NCBI GenBank assembly: GCA_900546105.1
Contig: URBP01000008.1
Location: 1-36,520, forward strand
Length of the DNA stretch: 36,520 nt
Source: an uncultured Collinsella sp.
GTDB lineage: Bacteria > Actinomycetota > Coriobacteriia > Coriobacteriales > Coriobacteriaceae
Direction: 5' to 3'
Made by a program: the position numbers and the translations under genes. Below the pieces are notes generated by a model. That model was not told the origin of the DNA and made no database searches. It saw only the letters and a list, made by a program, of their open reading frames with translations. Positions 22,141 through 30,117 of this stretch are shown piece after piece (the stretch's first letter is position 1; every line of letters starts with the position of its first letter).

Positions 22141-24822
22141 ATGCAAAAGGAATACCTGTCCGCCGCGGCGGAGGTGCTCAGCGACCAAGGTGTCGATGAG
22201 AACCTCGGCCTGAGCAACGACGAGGCGTCTTCGCGCCTCGCCAAGACAGGCCCTAACAAGCTCGAGGAAGCCGAGAAGACGCCGCTGTGGAAGCGTTTCT
22301 TTGAGCAGATGGCCGACCCCATGGTCATCATGCTGATCGTTGCCGCCGTCATCAGTGCGCTCACGGGCATGGTCAAGGGCGAGCCCGACTTTGCCGATGT
22401 CGCCATCATCATGTTCGTCGTTATCGTCAACTCGGTGCTGGGCGTGGTCCAGGAGGCTAAAAGCGAGGAGGCTCTCGAGGCCCTGCAGGAGATGAGCGCG
22501 GCGCAGTCCAAGGTGCTGCGCGACGGCAAGCTCGTGCACCTGCCGAGCGCCGAGCTCGTGCCCGGTGACGTGATCATGCTCGAGGCGGGCGACTCCGTCC
22601 CGGCCGACTGCCGCGTGCTCGAGAGCGCCACGATGAAGATCGAAGAGGCCGCGCTCACCGGCGAGTCCGTGCCCGTAGAGAAGCACGCCAACGTGATCGA
22701 GCTTGCCGCGGGCACCGATGACGTGCCGCTCGGCGACCGCAAGAACATGTGCTACATGGGTTCCACCGTGGTATACGGCCGTGGCCGCGCCGTCGTGGTC
22801 GGCACCGGCATGAACACCGAGATGGGTAAGATCGCCGGCGCCCTGGCCGAGGCCAAGGAGGAGCTCACGCCGTTGCAGGTGAAGCTCGCCGAGCTCAGCC
22901 GCATCCTTACCATTATGGTGATCGTCATCTGCGTCGTGATCTTTGGCGTTGACATCCTCCGCCACGGCGTGGGCAATGTCCTCACCGACCCGACTGCCCT
23001 GCTCGACACCTTTATGGTTGCCGTCTCGCTTGCCGTCGCCGCCATCCCCGAGGGCCTGGTCGCCGTCGTGACCATCGTGCTTTCGCTCGGCGTGACCAAG
23101 ATGGCCAAGCGCCAGGCGATTATCCGTAAGCTTTCCGCCGTCGAGACCCTTGGCTGCACACAGACCATCTGCTCCGACAAGACCGGTACCCTTACCCAGA
23201 ACAAGATGACCGTCGTCAAGCACGAGCTCGCTGCGCCCAAGGAGAAGTTCCTGGCCGGCATGGCGCTGTGCTCCGATGCCCAGTGGGATGAGGAGCTGGG
23301 CGAGGCCGTGGGCGAGCCGACCGAGTGCGCGCTTGTCAACGACGCCGGCAAGGCGGGCCTCACTGGCCTGACTGCCGAGCACCCGCGCGTGGGCGAGGCC
23401 CCGTTTGACTCCGGCCGCAAGATGATGTCCGTGGTCGTCGAGACCCTGGACGGCGAGTACGAGCAGTACACCAAGGGTGCGCCCGACGTGGTGATTGGCT
23501 TGTGTACCCATATCTACGAGGGCGAAAAGGTCGTCCCGCTGACCGAGGAGCGTCGTGCCGAGCTCGTGGCGGCCAACAAGGCCATGGCCGACGAGGCCCT
23601 GCGCGTGCTGGCGCTGGCGAGCCGCACCTACACCGAGGTCCCGGCCGACTGCAGCCCCGCCGCGCTCGAGCATGACCTGGTCTTCTGCGGCCTGTCCGGC
23701 ATGATTGACCCGGTCCGCCCCGAGGTCGCCGACGCCATCCGCGAGGCGCACGACGCCGGTATCCGCACCGTCATGATCACGGGCGACCACATCGACACCG
23801 CCGTGGCCATCGCCAAGCAGCTGGGCATCGTCACCGATCGCAGCCATGCCATCACCGGTGCCGACCTCGATCGCATGAGCGACGAGGAACTCGACGCGCA
23901 CATCGAGGACTACGGCGTGTACGCCCGCGTCCAGCCCGAGCACAAGACCCGCATCGTCGAGGCTTGGAAGTCGCGCGACCAGATCGTGGCCATGACAGGC
24001 GACGGCGTCAACGACGCCCCGTCCATCAAGCGTGCCGACATCGGCGTGGGCATGGGCATCACCGGTACCGACGTCACCAAGAACGTTGCCGACATGGTGC
24101 TTGCCGACGACAACTTCGCCACCATCATCGGTGCTTGCGAAGAGGGTCGCCGCATCTACGACAACATCCGCAAGGTCATCCAGTTCCTGCTTTCGGCAAA
24201 CCTTGCCGAGGTCTTCTCGGTGTTTATCGCCACGCTCATCGGCTTTACCATCTTCCAGCCGGTGCAGCTGCTGTGGGTGAACCTGGTTACCGACTGCTTC
24301 CCTGCGCTCGCGCTGGGCATGGAGGACGCCGAGGGCGACATCATGAAGCGCAAGCCGCGCAACGCCAAGGATGGTGTCTTTGCCGGACATATGGGTCTGG
24401 ACTGCGTGGTCCAGGGCCTAATCATCACCGTGCTGGTGCTGGCGAGCTTCTTTGTGGGCGTGTACTTTGACATGGGCTACATCCACATCGCCGATATGAT
24501 CGCCGGCAATGCCGACGAGGAAGGCGTGATGATGGCGTTCATCACGCTCAACATGGTCGAGATTTTCCACTGCTTCAATATGCGCAGCCGTCGTGCGTCG
24601 CTGTTCACCATGAAGAAGCAGAACAAGTGGCTGTGGGCTTCCGCCGCTCTGGCACTGGTGCTGACGGTGATCGTGACCGTGCAGCCGACGCTTGCCGAGA
24701 TGTTCTTTGGCCCTGTGACGCTTGAGCTCAAGGGCGTTCTTGCCGCGCTGGGCCTGGCCTTCCTGATCATCCCGTTGATGGAGATCTACAAGGCGATCAT
24801 GCGCGCGGTGGAGAAAGAGTAA
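22141..24822 (+). CDS. Cation-translocating P-type ATPase (P2, calcium-pump type)
   Basis: An 893-residue P2-type pump of the SERCA/PMCA-like bacterial group; likely export of Ca2+, less probably another divalent cation. Order: N-terminal cation-ATPase domain (residues 1-55); helices M1-M2 (about 60-100); actuator with LTGESVPVEK near 180; M3-M4 with VSLAVAAIPEGLVAVV near 298-313, where PEGL is the ion-site motif; phosphorylation site CSDKTGTLTQN with Asp near 347; nucleotide domain with KGAPD near 443; hinge MTGDGVNDAPSIKRADIG near 618; and six C-terminal helices with WVNLVTDCFPALALGME near 711. The AIPEGL and N/D residues in the later helices support Ca2+. Length matches the family. Start ATG 22141, with AGGAGG partly hidden by the leader fold. 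Confidence 0.92.
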   Translation: MQKEYLSAAAEVLSDQGVDENLGLSNDEASSRLAKTGPNKLEEAEKTPLWKRFFEQMADPMVIMLIVAAVISALTGMVKGEPDFADVAIIMFVVIVNSVLGVVQEAKSEEALEALQEMSAAQSKVLRDGKLVHLPSAELVPGDVIMLEAGDSVPADCRVLESATMKIEEAALTGESVPVEKHANVIELAAGTDDVPLGDRKNMCYMGSTVVYGRGRAVVVGTGMNTEMGKIAGALAEAKEELTPLQVKLAELSRILTIMVIVICVVIFGVDILRHGVGNVLTDPTALLDTFMVAVSLAVAAIPEGLVAVVTIVLSLGVTKMAKRQAIIRKLSAVETLGCTQTICSDKTGTLTQNKMTVVKHELAAPKEKFLAGMALCSDAQWDEELGEAVGEPTECALVNDAGKAGLTGLTAEHPRVGEAPFDSGRKMMSVVVETLDGEYEQYTKGAPDVVIGLCTHIYEGEKVVPLTEERRAELVAANKAMADEALRVLALASRTYTEVPADCSPAALEHDLVFCGLSGMIDPVRPEVADAIREAHDAGIRTVMITGDHIDTAVAIAKQLGIVTDRSHAITGADLDRMSDEELDAHIEDYGVYARVQPEHKTRIVEAWKSRDQIVAMTGDGVNDAPSIKRADIGVGMGITGTDVTKNVADMVLADDNFATIIGACEEGRRIYDNIRKVIQFLLSANLAEVFSVFIATLIGFTIFQPVQLLWVNLVTDCFPALALGMEDAEGDIMKRKPRNAKDGVFAGHMGLDCVVQGLIITVLVLASFFVGVYFDMGYIHIADMIAGNADEEGVMMAFITLNMVEIFHCFNMRSRRASLFTMKKQNKWLWASAALALVLTVIVTVQPTLAEMFFGPVTLELKGVLAALGLAFLIIPLMEIYKAIMRAVEKE

Positions 24823-24834
24823 CGTACCTGTCCG

Positions 24835-24923
24835 GGCCCGCCCCTGCGTGTTTTCTTCTTCGCTGGTCCTCGCGCTTCGCGCTGCGGGATCGCTCAGAAG
24901 AAACCCCTCCCGGCGGGCGGGCC
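24835..24923. repeat. Long imperfect hairpin element after the ATPase gene (89 nt)
   Basis: Outer stem GGCCCGCCC (24835-24843) with GGGCGGGCC (24915-24923), perfect; middle stem GTTTTCTTCT (24850-24859) with AGAAGAAAC (24896-24904), with one extra T; centre CGCG-CTT-CGCG. Size and three-tier build match the element at 12251-12337, and both have TCGCT next to the central stem. Confidence 0.6.
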
Positions 24924-24965
24924 TTCGGATAACCTCTCGGGACCGTAAGCTGAGGGAAAGTTTGT

Positions 24966-24999
24966 GAGCTGGTCGGGCTTTGCCCGGCCAGCTCTTTTT
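24966..24999 (+). terminator. Intrinsic terminator after the ATPase
   Basis: GAGCTGGTCGGGC (24966-24978), loop TTT, GCCCGGCCAGCTC (24982-24994), then TTTTTG. Thirteen base pairs with one wobble. Confidence 0.9.
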
Positions 25000-25046
25000 G
25001 ATTAAAATACCTGCTCAGTTGTGATTTATGGTGCTGGGAGGCGCTT

Positions 25047-26231
25047 GTGGGCAAGGCTAAGGCTAAAGCGAAGAAAAAGACGACGGGGGCGCGGGCTAAG
25101 CGCGATCGTCGTCGGAAGCTCGCGACCGAGGCTCCCGCATCTGCTGAGGAGCTGCTGGCAAGCGTGCCGGGACTCGACGCGCTGCAGGACGTTCCGGCGT
25201 TTGATGACCTGCCGGTCGATGAAGCTCAGCAGACTGCCTTTGATGATTTCTGCGCACATGCCGAGGAGCCCGAGCAGATGCAGCTTGGCGCCGTGGTGCG
25301 CTTGGATCGCGGGTTTCCGCTGGTGGCGACTGCCGACGATACCTTCCGCGCCGAGCATGCCGTGGGATTTGCCAAGTCGCGCGGTGGGGACGAGGTCCTG
25401 CTGCCTGCCGTGGGCGATCGTGTGGCGGTGCGCCGCACTCCCGGGCACGATATGGGCGTGATTGAATGCGTACTGCCGCGCCGTACGAGCTTTGAGCGTT
25501 GGCGCGGCCGTGCCCGCGGAGAGCGCCAGGTGCTCTGCTCCAACGTGGATAGCGTGCTAATCGTGCAGGCGCTCGGTGCCGGCGAGGTGCTGCTCGACCG
25601 TGTGGCGCGCTCGCTGGTGTTGGCGCTCGACTGCGATGCCGAGCCGGTGGTGGTGCTCACCAAGGCTGACCGCTGCGATGCCGGGGAGCTCGAGCGCGAT
25701 CTGGACCGCGTGCGCCGTCTGGTGGGTCCGGACGTGCGCGTGATCGTGACGTCTTCTGCCGAGGGCCGCGGTCTGGACGAGGTCCGTGCCTGCGTGCCTG
25801 CCGAGAGCTGCGCCATGATTCTGGGCGAGTCGGGTGCCGGCAAGTCGACGCTGCTCAATGCACTGCTGGGCCACGATACGTTGGCGACCGGCGGTGTGCG
25901 CGAACGCGACGACCAGGGCCGTCACACTACCGTCGCGCGCGTGATGGTGGCGCTGCCGGGCGACGCCGGCGTGATCGCCGATGCTCCGGGTCTGCGCAGT
26001 TTGCCGCTCGTGGGTCACGAGCGGGGTCTGGCACGCGCCTTCCCCGAGATTGTCGAGGCATCGCGTGCGTGCCGGTTTGGCGACTGCACGCATACCCACG
26101 AACCGGGTTGCGCCGTTCGCGAGGCCGAGGACGCCGGGCAGATCGACAGCCTGCGTCTGGAAACGTTCCAAAATCTGGCGTCATCCATGCGCGTGAGCGC
26201 TCAAATGCTCGATCCCGATGTCCATCTGTAA
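25047..26231 (+). CDS. rsgA: Small-subunit biogenesis GTPase RsgA
   Basis: A 394-residue circularly permuted GTPase that helps mature the 30S ribosomal subunit. After a Lys/Arg-rich N-terminal extension (MGKAKAKAKKKTTGARAKRD) and a linker comes an OB-fold (about 75-165). The GTPase motifs appear in permuted order: G4 TKAD near 208, G5-like TSSAEGRG, then G1 GESGAGKST near 260, G2/G3 RHTTVARV and DAPGLR near 312. The C-terminal zinc-binding part is CRFGDCTHTHEPGC near 345. The basic extension makes it longer than typical RsgA (about 300-350) and may bind rRNA. The start is GTG 25047, with GGGAGG 5 nt upstream. It is a monocistronic unit between two terminators. Confidence 0.94.
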   Translation: MGKAKAKAKKKTTGARAKRDRRRKLATEAPASAEELLASVPGLDALQDVPAFDDLPVDEAQQTAFDDFCAHAEEPEQMQLGAVVRLDRGFPLVATADDTFRAEHAVGFAKSRGGDEVLLPAVGDRVAVRRTPGHDMGVIECVLPRRTSFERWRGRARGERQVLCSNVDSVLIVQALGAGEVLLDRVARSLVLALDCDAEPVVVLTKADRCDAGELERDLDRVRRLVGPDVRVIVTSSAEGRGLDEVRACVPAESCAMILGESGAGKSTLLNALLGHDTLATGGVRERDDQGRHTTVARVMVALPGDAGVIADAPGLRSLPLVGHERGLARAFPEIVEASRACRFGDCTHTHEPGCAVREAEDAGQIDSLRLETFQNLASSMRVSAQMLDPDVHL

Positions 26232-26248
26232 TTGATTTTTCCTATGAC

Positions 26249-26283
26249 AGCCGTCTCCCAACTGTTCGGGAGACGGCTTTTTT
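26249..26283 (+). terminator. Intrinsic terminator of rsgA
   Basis: AGCCGTCTCCC (26249-26259), 8-nt loop, GGGAGACGGCT (26268-26278), ending in six T residues. A perfect 11-bp stem. Confidence 0.93.
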
Positions 26284-26313
26284 GCTGCGGAAAAGCCTCG
26301 AAACATGCAGTTT

Positions 26314-26373
26314 GCTGACGTGCTGACCAAAACCTTGCCACGAGCTTGACGGGCTGGTCAGCTTTTGGTCAGC
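26314..26373. promoter_or_regulatory. Symmetric array of GCTGAC/GGTCAGC half-sites upstream of the Tad operon
   Basis: Two direct copies, GCTGACG (26314) and GCTGACC (26322), are followed by two inverted copies, GGTCAGC (26356) and GGTCAGC (26367). The inner pair extends to a perfect 11-bp inverted repeat, GCTGACCAAAA (26322-26332) against TTTTGGTCAGC (26363-26373). TTGACA at 26381-26386 could be a -35 immediately downstream, though its -10 is weak. The layout suggests cooperative binding by a dimeric regulator of pilus expression; the regulator is unknown. Confidence 0.45.
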
Positions 26374-26483
26374 GATTGGTTTGACATCGAAAACCAAGAT
26401 TGCGATTGCGCCGCTTTGCACTCTGGCCGCCCAGACAATGGTGGTACGGGCATTCGCCCGGCACTGCCATGAGAGGAGCGGCC

Positions 26484-27143
26484 GTGAACAAGAGCAAGCG
26501 CATCGCCATCAGTCTGGTCGCGGGCGTGCTCGCTGCTCTGCTCTGCATGGTTTACGGCTCGTCGATCCGCTCGCAAGCCGAACAGGTCCAGGCTGAGACC
26601 TTGGCCAAGTACGGTGGCGATCGCGTCGAGGTATGCGTCGCGGCGCGCGATATCGATGTGGGTGAGACCCTCGATGAGACCAATGTCATAACCCAGGAGT
26701 GGCTGACGAGTCTGCTGCCGCGTGACGCGGCGACCGAGCTACGCCAGGTGCGCGGCGACGTGACGACTTCGCGTATTCCCAAAAACGCCGTGATCTGCAA
26801 TGTCTACACCAAGGCCGAGAGCCACATGCTCGAGGTACCTAAGGGCAAGGTCGCCGTTTCGGTGGCGGTCGATGCCGAGCACTCGGTCGGCGGTGCTGCG
26901 GGCGTGGGCAGCTACGTGGACGTGTACGTGCAAAAAGACGGCGTAACCGATCGGCTGTGCGGCGCGTACGTGATCGATACCAGTGAGGATTCCGGTTCCA
27001 CGCGCGAGGGCAAGATCGAATGGGTGACGCTGGCGGCTGACCCCGAAGACGTCAAGGAACTGCTGGGAGCCTCGGGCAAGGGAACGGTCAGCTTGACGAT
27101 TCCCGCCACGGCGCGCGGCAAAAAGAGCGGAGGCGACGAGTGA
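26484..27143 (+). CDS. cpaB: Tad pilus assembly protein CpaB (SAF domain)
   Basis: A 219-residue protein with an N-terminal membrane anchor (KSKRIAISLVAGVLAALLCMVYG, residues 3-25) and an extracytoplasmic SAF domain at about 50-115 (VEVCVAARDIDVGETLDETNV ... SRIPKNAVI), followed by an RcpC-like beta region (VAVSVAVDAEHSVGGAAGVGSYVDVYV). CpaB/RcpC proteins help assemble the Flp pilus at the cell surface and are the first gene of many Tad loci. The start is GTG 26484 with AGAGGAGC about 6 nt upstream; ATG 26469 is the alternative and would overlap that site. Its stop overlaps the start of the next gene by one base, so translation is probably coupled. Confidence 0.82.
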   Translation: MNKSKRIAISLVAGVLAALLCMVYGSSIRSQAEQVQAETLAKYGGDRVEVCVAARDIDVGETLDETNVITQEWLTSLLPRDAATELRQVRGDVTTSRIPKNAVICNVYTKAESHMLEVPKGKVAVSVAVDAEHSVGGAAGVGSYVDVYVQKDGVTDRLCGAYVIDTSEDSGSTREGKIEWVTLAADPEDVKELLGASGKGTVSLTIPATARGKKSGGDE

Positions 27144-28792
27144 TGAAGGCGATCTGGCTTGCGTGCTGCGCGTGCGGCGATTACGGGCTGTTGCAGCGGG
27201 AAGTCGAGGGCCGTGATGTGGGTGCACAGGTGCTTCGCGTGGGTGACCTGGACGGGCTGGTTTCCATGGCGCGGGCGTTTCCGTCGCGCCGCGGGGCTGC
27301 CATCATCGCGGCGTCTCTGTTTGATACCGAAGATGTGCGCAAGACTGTTGCGCGCCTGACGGCCGAAGGCCGCGTGAGTCGCGTGGTCGTGTTGATAGAA
27401 GCGCTCGATCCGTCGGATATCGAGGGGCTGTTTCGCGCGGGGGCGACCGAGGTCATCGCTGCGCACAGTATATGCGGCAACGGGCGTGCGGGCGAGGGAG
27501 CGGTTGATTCCGATCGGCGCATGACGATTGAGCCCGATGCTTTTGTTGATAGGGAACCCGGGGCGCCTCGCGCTACAAGAGGCCCGCGTGTTGATGATTA
27601 TGGAAAAGCGGAAGCCGAGCATGGTCGGCGCCCCCGGAACCCCCTTGTATGCGATGACGCTGGAGGGCCGGCGCAGCATGCTGGCGACTCCCCGGCTGTA
27701 GATATGGGATACGTGCACGGCGTGAATCTGGTGGATGAACTCGACGAAGTTGAGGGCTTTGCCGGGTGCGGCGAGTTGTCGCTAATGCAGCATGAGCAGA
27801 TTGCGCAGAACGAGCCTGCCTCGCAGACCGAACAAGCTGCCATGCCGGCTTGGACGCAGCGTGTGGTTGCGGCGGGGGAGACGGGGGCGCTGCCACCGAC
27901 GCCCGCCCCGCCGCCTCCGATGCCGCCGGCAGACGCTGCCGCTCCGCCGCATCGAGCTCCGGTCATCTGCGCTATTTCGGGTTCGGGCGGTTGCGGCAAG
28001 TCGACGATCGTTGCCACCATGGCACACACATCGTCGCTGTTGGGCTTGCGTGCCGCCGTGCTCGACCTGGACCTGATGTTTGGAAACCTTTACGACTTGT
28101 TAGGCGTCGATGCTCCGCGCGATATGGCGGCACTTATCGAGCCGTCGGCGGCGGGCACGCTCACCGAGCCGGATATCGTAGCCACATCGATGCGCGTGGC
28201 GCCGGGCGTTACGCTCTGGGGTCCCGTCGCGGCGCCCGAGCAAGCCGAGCTCATGGCGCGTCCGGTGGAGCTACTGCTTGATGTTCTGCGTCGCGAATCC
28301 GACGTGGTCTTTATCGATACCTCGGTCTTTTGGGGCGACGCCGTGGCGGCTGCGGTGGCGGCGAGCGACCGTTGCCTGGTCGTTGGCGATGCGGCGGTGT
28401 CGTCCGCGACATCGGCGTCGCGCGTCATCGAACTGGCAAGTCGAGTAGGTGTGCCGCGCACGCGCATGAGCGCCGTGTTCAACCGGTTCGGTGCGCGCGG
28501 GGCAGACGAGGACGTCGCCATGCGCTTTGAGATTGCCTGTGCGTTGAGCTCCAAGATTCGTATCGCCGATGGCGGGCAGGATCTCGCCGCGCTCATGGCG
28601 TTTGGGCGCGCTGACGAGGCGGTGGGGCAGACCAGCGCTTTTGCGACCAGCATGCGCGAGGCCACGCGCGAGATGCTCGTGGAACTGGGGTGCGCCGTCG
28701 GCCCTTGGAGCGATATGGTCGCCGACCGTGCAACGCGTACCGAACGCCCGCGTATCCGCCTTCCCTGGTCGCGCGAGGGTGATCAGCGATGA
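27143..28792 (+). CDS. cpaE: CpaE/TadZ-like pilus assembly ATPase with long Pro/acidic linker
   Basis: A 549-residue protein. Residues 1-115 resemble the degenerate receiver domain of CpaE/TadZ (VVVLIEALDPSDIEGLFRAGATEVI). Residues 120-270 are low-complexity, with charged segments and a Pro run near 252-265 (PPTPAPPPPMPPA). From residue 272 a MinD/ParA-type ATPase follows: P-loop SGSGGCGKSTIVATMA near 278, AVLDLDLMFGNL near 306, and the switch region VVFIDTSVFWGD near 388. CpaE-type proteins localise the Tad machine to a cell site. It overlaps cpaB by 1 nt and cpaF by 4 nt (ATGA). The linker is longer than I would expect for this family. Confidence 0.8.
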   Translation: MKAIWLACCACGDYGLLQREVEGRDVGAQVLRVGDLDGLVSMARAFPSRRGAAIIAASLFDTEDVRKTVARLTAEGRVSRVVVLIEALDPSDIEGLFRAGATEVIAAHSICGNGRAGEGAVDSDRRMTIEPDAFVDREPGAPRATRGPRVDDYGKAEAEHGRRPRNPLVCDDAGGPAQHAGDSPAVDMGYVHGVNLVDELDEVEGFAGCGELSLMQHEQIAQNEPASQTEQAAMPAWTQRVVAAGETGALPPTPAPPPPMPPADAAAPPHRAPVICAISGSGGCGKSTIVATMAHTSSLLGLRAAVLDLDLMFGNLYDLLGVDAPRDMAALIEPSAAGTLTEPDIVATSMRVAPGVTLWGPVAAPEQAELMARPVELLLDVLRRESDVVFIDTSVFWGDAVAAAVAASDRCLVVGDAAVSSATSASRVIELASRVGVPRTRMSAVFNRFGARGADEDVAMRFEIACALSSKIRIADGGQDLAALMAFGRADEAVGQTSAFATSMREATREMLVELGCAVGPWSDMVADRATRTERPRIRLPWSREGDQR

Positions 28793-30117
28793 GCCTGCAA
28801 ACGAGGATTAAGGCTGCCGGCGCTGCAGCGGCGGCAGCGCCTGTAGATGCGGGGCGTCGCCGCGCGGTGAAACGACGCACCAAGCGCGCCGTGATGGACC
28901 GCATGGGTTACGACGAAGTGGCGCGTATCAGCGCCTATATCGACCCGGCACTTGCCCGCTCGGAATTGCGTCCTGCGGTGGAGGCGGCGCTCAATGTTGA
29001 GGAGTCGACCGATCTCGCGACGCCCGAGCGCGAGACCATCATCGACGAGATCTTGGATGACGTGGTGGGCTTGGGGCCGTTGCAGCCGCTCATCGAGGAC
29101 GACACCGTTACCGAGATCATGATCAACGGCTGCCGCTCGGCTTTCTTTGAACGCGGCGGCGTCTTGTACCCCATCGAGCATGCGTTTGAGGATGATGAGC
29201 AGATCCGTGTGCTTATCGACCGCATTATCTCGCCACTTGGCCGCCGTATCGACGAGCGCAGCCCCATCGTCAACGCCCGCCTCAAAACGGGCTATCGCGT
29301 CAACGCGGTGATTCCGCCTGTGGCGATTGACGGACCGATTCTCACCATCCGAAAGTTCTCGGACCGTATCTGCTCGCTGGACGAGCTCGTGGGGTTGGGA
29401 TCGCTGCCGCTTTGGTATGCGCAGCTGCTGTCGTGTGCGGTGTCGCTGCGACAGGACCTGGCGGTTGCGGGAGGCACGGGATCTGGTAAGACCACCCTGC
29501 TCAACGCGTTGTCATGTGAGATTTCCACCGGCGAGCGCATCGTGACGATCGAGGACTCTGCCGAGCTCAAGTTTGCGCATCATCCGCACGTGGTGCGCTT
29601 AGAGGCGCGCGAGGCTTCAATTGAGGGCGAGGGCGCGGTGACGATCCGCGACCTGGTAACTAATGCCCTACGCATGCGCCCCGACCGCATCGTGGTGGGC
29701 GAGGTGCGCGGTGCCGAGTGCTGCGACATGTTGCAGGCCATGAACACGGGCCACGACGGGTCGCTCACCACACTTCATGCGGGTTCAGAACAGGAGACCG
29801 TGGTGCGTCTGACGTTGCTTGCACGTTATGGCATCGACCTGCCGAGTGAGCTCATCGAGGAGCAGATTGCCATGGCGCTCGACGGCATCGTGATGTCCGA
29901 GCGCCACGCCGATGGCAGGCGTTTCGTCTCCTCGTATTCGGGGGTGCGACGCGCCGCATCGGGTGGCGTAGAGCTCGAGCGCTATGTGACGTTCGATGCC
30001 GCCGAGCGCACCTGGACGCTTGACCGCGAGCCGCCGTTTATCGCAGAAGGCCTGCGGTCGGGGACGCTCACACAAGAGGAGGTGGACGAATGGAGATCAC
30101 TGTGCCCCTCGTCGTAG
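28789..30117 (+). CDS. cpaF: Tad pilus assembly ATPase CpaF/TadA
   Basis: A 442-residue secretion ATPase that powers Flp pilus polymerisation. An N-terminal helical domain (about 1-110, with VVGLGPLQPLIEDDTVTEIM) precedes the RecA-like domain. Walker A GGTGSGKTTLLNALS is near residue 227, the Asp box IVTIEDSAELKF near 247, Walker B RMRPDRIVVGEVRG near 296, and the His box TGHDGSLTTLHAGS near 320. These are the standard elements of the GspE/VirB11 superfamily, CpaF branch. The start ATG overlaps the cpaE stop (ATGA). The C-terminal coding end overlaps tadB by 28 nt. Confidence 0.94.
   Translation: MSLQTRIKAAGAAAAAAPVDAGRRRAVKRRTKRAVMDRMGYDEVARISAYIDPALARSELRPAVEAALNVEESTDLATPERETIIDEILDDVVGLGPLQPLIEDDTVTEIMINGCRSAFFERGGVLYPIEHAFEDDEQIRVLIDRIISPLGRRIDERSPIVNARLKTGYRVNAVIPPVAIDGPILTIRKFSDRICSLDELVGLGSLPLWYAQLLSCAVSLRQDLAVAGGTGSGKTTLLNALSCEISTGERIVTIEDSAELKFAHHPHVVRLEAREASIEGEGAVTIRDLVTNALRMRPDRIVVGEVRGAECCDMLQAMNTGHDGSLTTLHAGSEQETVVRLTLLARYGIDLPSELIEEQIAMALDGIVMSERHADGRRFVSSYSGVRRAASGGVELERYVTFDAAERTWTLDREPPFIAEGLRSGTLTQEEVDEWRSLCPSS

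Noticed and set aside
22087..24390. Long minus-strand open frame (about 767 codons) opposite the ATPase gene
   Set aside because: It mirrors the codon structure of the real gene on the other strand, is rich in His, Gly, Asp and Val as expected of a GC-rich antisense frame, and has no family motifs or ribosome site.
26314..26373. Repeated GCTGAC units as a CRISPR-like array
   Set aside because: Repeats are only 7 bp, irregularly spaced and in both orientations; there are no spacers of constant length and no cas genes.
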